From Pelomyxa schiedti (Eukaryota > Evosea > Pelobiontida > Pelomyxidae): a stretch of 64,000 bases of DNA. Shown one piece after another: positions 24,044-35,400 of the stretch. Position 1 is the stretch's first letter. The number at the start of each line of letters is the position of its first letter. The stretch is from assembly GCA_020536535.1 (NCBI GenBank), contig JAHLWZ010000386.1:96308-160307 (forward strand). Reading direction: 5' to 3'. Made by a program: the position numbers and the translations under genes. The notes beneath the pieces are model-generated. The model did not search any database. It saw only the letters and a program-made list of their open reading frames with translations, and was not told the DNA's origin.

Positions 24044-25771
24044 ATGACGACAAGAGCAACTTTGAACACTTCATACTCGGCCATATTTTGTACTGATTCT
24101 CCGCGATGGCAAGTGCGCCCTTGTAGTACCCCAAGATCCCTGGTACCGACAGTCCTTTTACGTACACTCCTTGTTTGCTAAAAAAGCGTTGTAGGCTCCT
24201 GCACATATGTTTGGCACCGATTCTGCTCTCTTGCGATCAGGACCTTTCTTTACGACACCCGTTTTAACTCCGGTACTTTAGTGAGAAGTTTTTTTTTTCA
24301 CTCTTCTAAAGTATTGTAGGCTCCAGTACCCATTTTCCGCACCGATTCTCCTCGTTGGCAAGTTCGTCCTTTTCCTGCGAGACCTTTTTCTGACGGTTCT
24401 GTGACGACTGCGCCTACCTCTGTGTTTACTTCTGATGTCTTTGCCAAATCCCGTGAGCTCTTCTAGCTTCTTCACTCTGCGGCTTTTGTTTCGTTTTTGC
24501 ACTTGCACTGATAGCCTGCTTCACTGTTCCCGGTCACGACCAGCAGTCAGCACACCACTGGCTCCGCGCTGATCACTGACTTCGTAGGTTTTTGCATTAA
24601 CCTTACCATCACTAGCAAGAGAGTTTCATACCCTGCAACTGGAAGCTAAGACAAATCAAGTCTTGGACGCTAGTGGGTTGGAATCGCATGCGTCTGGATC
24701 TCATTTTGGTGGGACACAACCTATTGATGGTATACTGAACTCTTCCTCTCCATGCCCGTGCTCACGTTACTCCCAGATTGGAGGCGATCCGTGGAGATTC
24801 TCTCTGGAGCTACTGCGTTTTTCGCTGACAAACCTCGGGTCAATGCGATCAGAGTTGCTGGAAAAATAAACGTTGTTGGGGACCTTCATGGCTGCATGGA
24901 CTCTTTGAATGGGTACCTGAAAAGTCCTCCATATTGTTCACATGATTGACTGAAATTATAGAGCTCTGATATCAGGCGGCCTTCCAACCCCGAACAATAT
25001 CTGGTATTTAATGGTATGCCCCCTTTTTTAGGTGAGTTTTATTTAGCTTCGTTGGCAGGAGACTTTGTTGATCGTGGGCCTCACAGCCTGGAAATATTGG
25101 AAACTGTGTGCCTCCTTATGCTGCAGAATCCTGGCTGTGTTTTCCTAAACAGGGGCAATCATGAGTGCGAGACTATTAGCACCAACTACGGGCACCGGCA
25201 AAGCCTGGATAAATTTGGCCCATACAAGGATAATGTCTGGCAAGCGTGCCTGAAGTTATACTCGTCCTTACCTGTGGCTTCCTTGGTGCGGTTCCCCAGT
25301 GGCATGCAGATCTTCGTAGTTCACGGAGGAATCTGTGAGAATCTCTCTATCAGTGATATTTGTAAAGCACCCCGGGGAGAAAGATCAGGTATACCTTCAA
25401 TTAAATCGAATGACTCCTCTTACCATTTCTTTCCAAAAGAGGGCTACCCTGTCGAGCCTTTGCTGTGGAACTCCCCTATCGACAACGAAAAGGGATTGAC
25501 GAGTCCCAGAGCGATCAGTCCAAAAGGAGCACGGGCGGTATGGCGCCCAGAAGCAACATACAGGTTCCTGGCTGAAAATCAGGTCTCCTATATCGTCAGG
25601 AGCCACGACGTTGTGGACAACGGTTTCTCTGCATGCCATGATGACAGAGTACTGACAATATTCTCGGCTTCTGTTCAGTGCCCAAACCCAGCCTTTCTTC
25701 AGATAACTGATCAGCAGAACTACTTGTACAGCTTCAAAAGGAGTTGGAAGGTTATGCCAATACACTTATAG
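24044..25771 (+). CDS. PPP-family Ser/Thr protein phosphatase with N-terminal repeats
   Basis: The catalytic domain (from about 24870) carries the PPP metal motifs in order: GDLHG, GDFVDRG, GNHE (in FLNRGNHECE), VVHGG, and a C-terminal RSHD followed by FSAS, where most members have RSHE or RAHQ. The two residues LLW and the IFSAS loop resemble PPEF/PP5-like enzymes more than PP1/PP2A. The N-terminal region (about 24044-24450) holds three copies, partly on separate exons, of a unit containing F.TDSPRWQVRP (near 24088 and 24333, with a diverged GTDSALLRSGP copy near 24215). A short intron splits NG|DFVDRG at about 25018-25050. It ends IHL at 25771. The start is the best ATG before the first repeat and is uncertain. 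Confidence 0.82.
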
Positions 25772-25993
25772 CCTTCTCACCCACATCACCTCACAACAAA
25801 CTCCTTGTGCATCATTAAAAAAAAAGTGTGCAACTTTTTTCTCCACACCTGCTCTTTTCTGTCAAAGCTCTTTCGCCAGCTCTACAGGTAGGCGATTTCA
25901 TTGTTCCACTGCAGTCAGGTTTTTCTTGTGAACTCGGGGACTTCTAATATGTGCCGTGGAAAACGCGAGCAAAAAGTTTTTTTCCTACGTGCA

Positions 25994-28964
25994 TCATACA
26001 TCATTTGTAGAGTCCCTAAGTGGTGATTCTGTATGTACTGCCAGTGACGGTGACAGTGACAGTGGCTGGGGGGGTGTTGACGTGCACGTATAACGCAGGT
26101 TCTTGATGTACTGGGCCAGTTGGTCATACTGGGCCAGTTGGTCATACTCGAGTGCGAGAGCGAGGTCAATGGCATGGGGGTACCACGTGTGGCAGCCCAG
26201 GCTGGACGCCGCACATAGGCAAGTGGCGCACACACAGCCACAATCAACGGGGCAAGTGCAGTGTGGTTCAGGGAGATCATTTGGCGTCGTGCTGGTTGTT
26301 GTTGTTGTTGTTGTGGTGGTGGGTGTTGTGGAAGCAGGGGGGGAAGAAGGGGGAGAGGATGAGGAGGAAGAGCGTTTTGTGCTGCAGGGGCAGAGTTGGA
26401 ATGGGGCAAGCGGTGGGAGGGAGGCGTGGAAGGAGCGGCCGCCGCGGGTGGCAGACAGGACCTTATCCCAGATCGCAAGAACCTGCTCGAAGTTCGTACT
26501 TGGTGTAACTTTGAGCACTTGGAAGAGCTTTGGCTTGCTGAACTGCTCACACAGGTCCAGGAGGGTGATCAGTGATCTCACCAATGAGACGAGGTCGTCC
26601 TGAGGCTCATAGTTTACACACAGACTTTCCCGTGCATTAAGCTGGCGCAGGACGCTGTCGGAGGCTCAGTGAACAGTGCCACAGAATCCCTCTTCAGAAT
26701 TGCAAGGTGTTGACTTGGCAAAGCCCCAGTCAATGAGGATTAATCTGTTCTTACCCGTGCTTGAGTCCAAGATAATGTTCTCGGGCCGGACATCCCTGTG
26801 AACGTACATCCCTTTCGTGTGAACAGCCTCCAGTGTCTTAACAACTTCGCTGAACAACAACGGTATGTTCTAGGTTAGTTAGAGAAAGAAGAACAAAAGC
26901 AAGATAAAAAAATAAAATATAGTTGTTGTATGTTATTGCTTAGAATTTGTATTTTTTTGATTACTCTTCTTATTGGTTCAGCTGTCAATACGGGAATGGA
27001 AATTTACACACATTGATAATGAGACACAACACTTTTGTATCTAAAATACTTCTGCCGATAGGTTCTATGAGCATGGCATTGTCACCGTTTGTGAGTCCAA
27101 GTGTTTTTGGTACGCCCTGAATTCCTAGGCCCACAAAATGCCGCAAGATTCCGTTCTCATCTTGCAAGTAAGATTCTTCACCCTTTTTAGCAATTTTCAG
27201 GATGTACTTGGCTTCTGTGTGAGGTCGAGAAATGCTGCAAAGCATCACAAGGGATGTAGCACCCTCACCAGCTCTTCCATGTATCACAATTGGGTCGTCA
27301 GCCATCTTGATGGTTGTTAGTGAACTCTTATTTTATCATCATGATTTATACTCAAAAATAGGAAGAAAGAAAACCTGGTAAGAGTGAGAGAGAGATACTC
27401 CAGTAAGATCTTCCTCTGACAGGTTGAGTACCTTCAGCAATTCAGGTGCGACAGGTGCACACATTACTCCTGTACAGAACTCTTTTTGAGTGCCACTGCC
27501 TCTTGTGGCCCGCAGGAACCAGATGAATCTTAAATTGGTGACACCCACCCATATTTGTGTTCTCATGGGAACTGCATCCAAGAATTTTGTGGCATGGTCA
27601 ACAGCTCTTCCTTTGTACTCGGTAGAGGGAAAGCTGCCACCCTCATCAGAAGTCAATTCAAGTATAAACCTTTTTTTTGTTGTGTTATTTATTCAGTCTA
27701 CTATTCAAACTTCACACGTTGTGTAAAAGCTACATAGCGGCTTCCCTCGAAGACAAAAGACGTAATCAGGCTTGCGATCTTGGAGTATAACTTTAGTTGT
27801 GTGGACATCATGTAACTGGTTGGGAACTGAGAGTCGTTTCTTTGATATCTCTTCCTCCCACTTTTTTATGCTCTTATTCAAGAGTGCATATAACTCCGCT
27901 TCAGATGCTCCTTTAACTTTCTCCCACTTCTTACTGGGATTCCAATGAACATGAAGTTCAGTAATCCCAGGGAAAAAAGGTATGACAGTTGCGTTTACAA
28001 TTACACTTGCACATTCAGAAAAGCTCCTCACGAATAAGAGTTAGATTAGCTTTTCCACACATATAGGTCATACTCGTCGATGTGCTTGCGCCATGAGGTG
28101 CTGTTGCCAGTAAATATTGTTTGGTTAGGCACTCCTTTTTGTTCTCGATATATTTTGTCTTCTCCCGCAGTTTTCTCAGATTAATCTCTTCTCGCTTTGT
28201 GTGCTCCTCTTCTTTCTTTATGATCAACTTCGTCATGTGTTTAAACTTGGGCGTACTCAACAGCAATTCAGATGCAGAAAGACCAGAAAGTGTGCACGAA
28301 GAGGAAGGAGCAGACTGGTTTTGCTGGAATATTGGGGAAGGTGGTGGCGGGGAGCGGCTTTCTGAATCCAGTTTGGGGCGCTTGGCCTTATCTCCAGGGT
28401 AATGACGCTCCGACGTGGTGGAGTCACCTTCGGCACCACAGAGCCCCCTCTTGCGCGGCACACTCCATCACCGCTTACATGATCGTCATCACCACTACTT
28501 TTCCTGTTGTCTTCGTCATCAATCGTGTTGGCATTGTGGTGTGCTTTTCCCTTGCTCTTGCTTTTGCTTCTGCCACCACCACCACCACCGGCAGCCTCGA
28601 TCTTCCTCCCCCCGCGATTTCCCTTGCTGGTACACTTAGCACATGTCTCTTCTTCCGAGGCGTCAGTCTCAGGAACCTTGTTGTGGCGTCGCGGCTTTCC
28701 AGTTTTGGGTTTGACCTTAACCTCGTCGTCGCCCCTGCCGTCATCGTCATCGTCGCCAGTGCCGGTGTCGGTGTCGTGCTTGTTGGAGGTGGGGATCTTC
28801 TTTGTGGTGGCCACTTTCTTCCCGCGGTGCTGCGTGCCTGTTTTCCTACGGGCTGATCGATATGCTCTGTGCCTCGATGTGTGTTTTTCCTTGTTCCAGT
28901 CGCTATCTTTGCTGTCGTCGCTGCCGTTGCTCTCGCTCTCCTCGGACGCGCCAGATCGCCCCAT
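25994..28964 (-). CDS. Crinkler (CRN)-like protein: nuclease-like domain plus kinase domain, possibly disrupted
   Basis: Read on the minus strand: a basic/acidic disordered N-terminus (28964 to about 28300), a predicted coiled coil rich in Lys/Glu (about 28200), a restriction-endonuclease-like core with DRKPDYVFCL (about 27760) and EYKGRAVDHATKF (about 27630; E-x-K after an upstream Asp), then a kinase domain with HGRAGEGAT, ILKIAKK, HRDVRPENIIL and LIDWGFA (DWG in place of DFG). This REase-kinase order is that of Crinkler-type proteins described across eukaryotes. An in-frame TGA at 26666-26668 follows FCGTVH; the same frame then stays open to 25994. Either a 30-nt intron removes it or the gene is broken. 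The C-terminus is Ser/Thr/Pro-rich with a CTCPVDCGCVCATC cluster. Role in this organism unknown. Confidence 0.68.
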
Positions 28965-28974
28965 GTAGACCCTC

Positions 28975-29486
28975 TTGTTTGGGAAGGAGAAACGTCAGGG
29001 AAGACTAATCAGTGACTTAGTTACTGTGGCAGGTGATGGGAGTTGCCCCCCAAAGTGCAAGATCCAATGGATGTTACTACGCCTGAGAGCGGAGTCGACA
29101 ACTGCGACAGCGGTGGCACAGCAAAACAGAATAGGAGGAATGACTGGGAATCTGGCACCCTTGGAGGACATTGGCCAACTTGGTGACAATTCCACTCTTA
29201 GCTCACCAACGTTCCGCCGGTTGTCCATTTCTTCGTGCACTGCTATCTTAGAAATATGGAACGCATCCACTGACCCATCTGATGGGAATGATAATGTACC
29301 TTTGCATTTCCATACTAGCGGATTGAATATTTGGCATTGGGGGCAACCAATCCCTACCACTCCATCACCCGAACTGCAGGGACTTACAAGCGACTGCGCT
29401 CCACACGTGTCTTTTTTTTTGGCACAAAGATCCATAGCGGTTCGATGATTCCGATAAAAGTTGACTTTTTTTTTAACTCCCGGGCG
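28975..29486. other. Divergent intergenic region with long open frames on both strands
   Basis: Between the CRN-like start (28964, minus) and the Kelch-F-box start (29487, plus). Open frames of 157 codons (plus, 28975-29448) and 169 codons (minus, 28995-29504) overlap. Neither shows a recognised domain; the minus frame has a CPQC pair and a hydrophobic run. Could be a short gene or a leftover exon; at least part must be promoter for the two flanking genes. Confidence 0.35.
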
Positions 29487-32036
29487 ATGAGTGACAACCG
29501 ACAACCGTCTCCAGACACAAATGACACGTCAAAGGGCCCATTGACGGGATTGACATCGCCGTTGGCGACGCGCAGTGCAACTGCAGCGGTCGCATGGCGC
29601 GACGCGGCGTGGGTCGGGGGCGACGGCGTGACCAACACCACGATAACCGTCGCCGCGGCGGCGCCGACGCTACACGTCGAGCGAGCCGACGCGGCGGCCG
29701 ACGACGGAGGGTCGTGGGCGCGCGTGCCGCAGTTGCCTTTCGGCAGGCACGCGCACACGTGCGTTTCGGTCGGCGAAGTGATGGTGATGTTTGGGGGGTA
29801 TTCCGCGGGCGAGAGAATGGGCGACATGTTGTTTCTGGAAGAAAAGTGTGTGGCTCTAGGTGTATATATATATATGTATATATATATTGTTTGTGTGCGT
29901 GTGCGTGTGCGAGGCCTTTTTTGGGTGTTGTTGTCTTATGTAGAAATGCATTGAAAACAAACCCAACCAACTGTAGTAAACAAATGGGATCATTACAGTG
30001 GCGTTCTCGGCCAACAGTGGGAAGGCCACCATCGGCAAGACATAGTCATTCTTGCATAGTGAAAGGGGGTTCAATGATTGTTTTTGGTGGGATTGATTTT
30101 TCTGGAGGGAGGAATGATATGCACATATTTGATGTCAGCTCGTTTGTACCCTCCTGCCATAATCAAAGCTCAACTTTTTTCAGAAGTACTTGGAAGGAGG
30201 TGGTTTACGACTCTAGTTCTGTGTTACCTCACCCAAGATGGTAAACTGGCCACATTGTCTATTTGTGTCACATACTCTACCTTTAGGGGCCATAAGGCGG
30301 TGTACTCAATAAAATCAAATGAGATGTTTGTATGGGGAGGATTTACTGACACAATGCACAATGACCTGTGGTCATTCAACTTTGAGACACTCATGTGGAA
30401 ACCTCTCAAACTTTCTGGTCCCCTTCCTCCACCAAGGTTTTTCTTCTTCTTCTTTTCCCCTATGCTTGCTTAATGTCTTGTTCTCAGACACTTGCATAGC
30501 ATGGTGTTACACAATGAGGATATTTATATATTTGGGGGCTTCTCGGGAATGATTAATTTTCAGGATATGTGGTGCATAAACATAGTGCATGCTACCTCGT
30601 GGATCAAGCTTGATGTTCCCCCTGACCTATGTCCCCGAAGGTGCATCTCAGTTTAGTCTTCTACAAATAAAGCTCAGCCACTTTTTAGATCACAGGCTGC
30701 TTGTTTGGTAAAGAAATGTCAGTGGATTTAGCTGACTGTAAAAGGTAGATGACTATTTTGTAATACATGGGGGACGACAAAAATTAGTCAATCTGAATGA
30801 TATGTGGGCTTTCCACTGTGTGTCCAAGAGTTGGTACCAGATAAAAGCTAAGGGGCTACCTGCAAGGCAAAGATCCCTTATCATTGTAGTTATTATTCTA
30901 TATCGTATTAATATACCCACTTCTGCTCTACAGCGAGCGTCACTTTCACACAATCACTGAGAGGAATGGTGCTCTCTGGGTGATTGGAGGAATTGGTTTC
31001 AACAAGGAACAGCATAAAGCTACCGATCTCAGCAACGTCAGTGCGCTGATTCTTAAGCCTGTACCATCTTGCACAACTGAACTGGCCTATGCCCCTTGCG
31101 TACTCCCAAACTATATGCTTTCTAGTATTCCTCTCCCAATATTGCTTCAAATATTCCAAGTAATTTACTTCCAATTACCACTTAGCTCTTATCAGCATTT
31201 TTTAGTACCTACCAGCTATCGATCTTGCGCGTCTAAGGGCTGCTGACAAATGGTTGTACTCTCTCCTAAGCCAAGATATCCTGTGGAAAAGGCACTGCCT
31301 GTGGAATAACCCACTGGGATTGTGCTCTCCTCCGAAGATTGGTTGGAGAGCAGCATATTTCCGCTACGCCAACGTGTGCTGTTCTTCAAAAATTCAATGA
31401 AAAATCTTATGCAGAAAAGACTGCCTATCTCTCTAAAGCTCCCATTACTAAAAAGTATCTGAATGTGCCAAGTTCAAATAAGGTAGTATTTCCCTCAACT
31501 TCGCTTGCAGCTGAGTTTTTGATAGATTCTAGTATTAGGACACTCCGACACAGGCAAAAGTACTTTTTTCGTGTCATAATTCCATTCCCATAGTTCGTAG
31601 AATCCATTGTTTACACCCTCTGTGCCAGTACACAATTCTCAAAAAAAGATTATGGGGCAAGAGGTACTTACTTGACTTAGACGAGTAAACATAAACCAAA
31701 AGGGGTGGAGTTTAAAGTTTCAGTACCAAATGGAACCGTTCAGTGTTTGTGGGAAATATTTATTCCAAAGGAAGAGTAAGTTCCTTCCCTTTTGGATCTT
31801 GCCCCTCATTTCCTGTACAGAGCAATTTCACAAAATTCGAGTGAGGAGTCAACTTGTGTACTCACTTGTATTAATAATTACAAGGTGGACTTATGATTCT
31901 ATTTTCTGTCACTTCTCGTGCATCATTTCATTTCCTAGCAAAATACTACGACACATTCGTACGGTAGTAGTCAATATTTCTTTCCAAACACACCAACTAT
32001 AACACAGATGCAAAGCCGTACCAGAGCCAGTTTTGA
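29487..32036 (+). CDS. Kelch-repeat F-box protein
   Basis: Probably a substrate adaptor for an SCF ubiquitin ligase. The first exon gives a short tail and blade one (HAHTCVSVGEVMVMFGGYS). Later exons give blades ending MIVFGGIDFSG, MFVWGGFTD, IYIFGGFSGM, YFVIHGGRQ and ALWVIGGIGF, six in all. An F-box follows: SSIPLPILLQIFQ, a 45-nt intron, then YLPAIDLARLRAADKWLY and LLSQDILWKRHCLW (about 31120-31310). After the F-box the frame can close at 31398-31400, but a set of short in-frame introns continues through VEFKVSVPNGTVQCLWEIF to a stop at 32034-32036, so a C-terminal beta-rich domain of about 120 residues is likely. Related in design to the gene at 42153, which adds Rho and Vint domains. The 3' end is the least certain part. 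Confidence 0.78.
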
Positions 32037-32477
32037 TCGTAGGAAACAAGGTAAAAAAGGAAAATAACTGAATACCACAGTCCACACTAAACTCCCACAG
32101 TCCGACCTTACAAAAGAAAGAACAGTATCCACTGAAGAGGCAATTTTTTTTGCCCTCAGCTGTGGTGCACTCTACACCGAAACTACAACCAGGAACCCAG
32201 AAACTGTATGTTCTGTATTAATCACTGCCCATCCCTTGGAGAATTCTCACATTCTTAAAGATACAACAAGCATTCTACTTGATGTTGCATGCTATAAGCA
32301 CACAATCAGCAGCCATTGACGATTCAAACAAGTGCTGCTTGATGTGAGTTGCAATTGCCCCAATACATTGCTTAGACTATTTGTAACAAGGTTGTTTATT
32401 TTCTTTTGTACACTCAAAACTGTTCTTGTTTTTCTAGCTATCACCCTTATCAGCTTTCTTTTTGCCCTTTTTCTTTT
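32037..32477. other. Convergent 3' regions, no gene seen
   Basis: A/T-rich stretch between the plus-strand Kelch-F-box gene and the minus-strand receptor gene. Short frames only; nothing recognised. Confidence 0.45.
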
Positions 32478-35400
32478 CTAATGTGTGCAACACTGGTCTA
32501 TCCTGTGAGAATGGTTATGACGGCGAAATTCGGGATTTTTTCCACATACAATGTGCTCTGAAATAGCTAGAAGGGAAGCGTGGTAGTAGGCATCCGGAAC
32601 AGGAATAACCTCAATTTCCCCTTCGACTGGTGCACACAAGTCATTGTAGAATCTGTTTGTGGCAAGAGTGAGTGACTGTAAGTGTAGGACTTTGTGTACT
32701 TTTTCAGTTTGGCATCGTTATCCTCCAGGAAGTCGTTGAATTTCATCATGAACTCTTCTTTGTGGCCGAACTTGACACCGTTGGCCAGGTTCTGAAGTAG
32801 CTTTGTGATGATTACCATTTGCCGTCTAAGCCCCTCTGGTGGGGGTTCTGGCAATAATCCGTACCTAAAACCAAGGTTTTACTCGTATGAAATGAACGGA
32901 GTCCCATACATTTCTGGAACGGAAATGGCTGTGTTATAGAAGCGGAGGAATAAAAAGGCGCCAATGGACTGCATAATGTAATCTGGCATCTTGGGGGAAA
33001 TCTTTGTTCACTTTCGTTACAGCTATCACGTCACAGGTAGCAGGGGATTACCTCATTTCGAAGGTGGGCACAGATCTTCCTCAAAGACAAAGGTATACTA
33101 TCCACTGAGCGGGTTATCTGGACTATAAACTTGGTGCACATCAGCCTGACACCAATTGCATTTAAATCCACATCGACATCGTCACCCATTTCATCTGGGT
33201 TTACCTCATAATTCGTTGTAACCAAGGAAACAGAGTTGGTGTTATTTTCCTGAACTTGTGAGCCTAAGGAACGCATGATGTTACACTCACCTTTTGGTCG
33301 GCTTGTTCTTGTAAAATGTTCTCGAACAAGATTGCAAGCGTTTGAAATAGGTAAGGCAACCCCACCATTTTGGAGTAAAACTTGGGATGTGAGATGACTG
33401 GCATAAAGAAAGGTGACTACCTTGAAGGCCTTTGTTGAAAAACTGTTAGAGCGGAACAGTACAGTGGGGTCAGCCTGAGCAGCTTGTACTTCTTGAGAAA
33501 TGAGATACATTATCTGAAGTGATGAGAAAATATTTCAGCTCTTGACATCGAGTCAAACCATGTCCGCAGCCTTGCTGTGCCGCTCGTAGAAGTAAACAAG
33601 GGCTTTACTCAGGTTTTCTGCTTCAGTCACTTCAGTAACAGAAATCATCCTATCGAGTGTGGTCCAGTTGCCTTGTTCAGCATCCTGTAACTGTGGTGGT
33701 TTTAAGGGGCAGTTTCAACAATAACAGCCAGTTTACCAGCCTGTCTTCTACATCCTTTCGTTTATTTTGTTGAGTGGGCTCATCATCCATTGATAGTATC
33801 TTTACTTCTGAGAATCTAGGGGAAGGAAAGAAGTCACATATTTGTAATAAAGAATGTACTTTAGTTTTTCTAGTTCAGTAGCACGCAGCCGAAGTCGTGC
33901 GGATTGTTTCTTTCGGCGAATTACAATGAAGCCAGCTATTGCTAGAATTGGAACCGCTACAAGAGGAACCGCTAGAAGTCCAAGAAGGCCCAACTTGCTC
34001 TGCTTCTCTGGAGGAAGTAAGCTGACTTAACGTTGGAACGGTTCAAACCGTGGGAGTGGCTATCTTGTTCGTCACAATGTGGTCCATGCCAATGGGGAAA
34101 ACAAATGCACTCAACAGTCCCATTCGCTTCTATTTTGCAGGTCCCACTAATACAACTCAGAGTTGTGCACGGACTGTTAGAATTCCATTATGAAACTGTT
34201 GGATAGAATGGAAGGTATACTCAAAAATAGTTTCAAACGATGCCACCTCCGATATCGTGGAGTCGAAGCCATTTGAAGCAACAATGAACCAGGTGTAATT
34301 TGTACCCGAAGAGACTTCAACGATGGAGCTAGTTTCACTATAGAGAACAGTGGTATTGGTTCTCACCTCCCACGTGCTGTTATCGTTACCACCTTAAAGC
34401 AATTTAAACAAGCACACTTAAATGAAAAAATTACCAGTGCCAGCTAGCACAATCAAGGTGAAACTTGGTGACCACCCTGTTGTCGGGTTTGGGCAAATGT
34501 GACCCCACACCGTTTGGTTGCTCCACCTAAATATAACATTCCCAGAAGAGACATTCCCCGTGTTCACAGGGAAAATTAATTGAGGGGGGCTCAGTGCAAC
34601 ACTTTCGCAGGCTATAAAGCGCAAGTAGTCAGTTGTCGATTGAATTTGTTCCTGGTGCTAGTTAACACTTGCAGTAGAAAGAAATGGGACATACCGTGTT
34701 TGTTACTCTAACTCGCCAGTAATACCTGGAGTGATGAGAAGGGTAAAAGGGGCTCTTATGCAACACACTTGGAGTCCAGAGTCCAACTATTTGTATTGAA
34801 AAACAGATATTGGCCCATACTTGCATCATGGAAAATCTCATCAGTTGCAACACTGGGCCAAGCAGCCGTATTCTCGGTAACAAACAATTTGTAGCTTCGA
34901 GAAACTAGATTTTGACACTCCGTTCCCCAGTTGTCTAGTTTAGTAATTTCCAGTTTTTCCTGGAGAGAAATAACAGCTCCTTCCTGAGGATAAACAAGCG
35001 CAGGATAGCCAGGGTACGAAGATATGCAAACTTGTAGGTTTTAGACGATGTTCACTGAAACAATGAATACTGCATACTAGAGAAATTCCAGTGTGTGGAA
35101 GGAGCAGAGTCCAAATCACCATTAGAAGATTGAACCCACCATTCATATGTACCTGCACTGGGTAAATAAGCCCATATTTCGATTAAATTAAGACCTTGAT
35201 CAAGAGATAGGGAGGTTTCCATGACTGTCAACACTTTGGAAATGGAGTAGGAGCTTGAGATTTTCTGAAGGAAGAAGGAGACTTCGTTATGTACAATGAA
35301 ACAACTGGACCCAAAGGAAGGGCTCGTCCAGTTGAAGTGGATAAGTTGCGTTGACAACTGAACACCGGGCTGGGGATACAAGGGTTGAGGTGTGGATGGA

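Noticed and set aside
26103-26603. Plus-strand frames with Val- and Gly-rich runs
   Set aside because: Shadow of the Thr/Pro-rich C-terminus of the CRN-like gene; no start context or domain.
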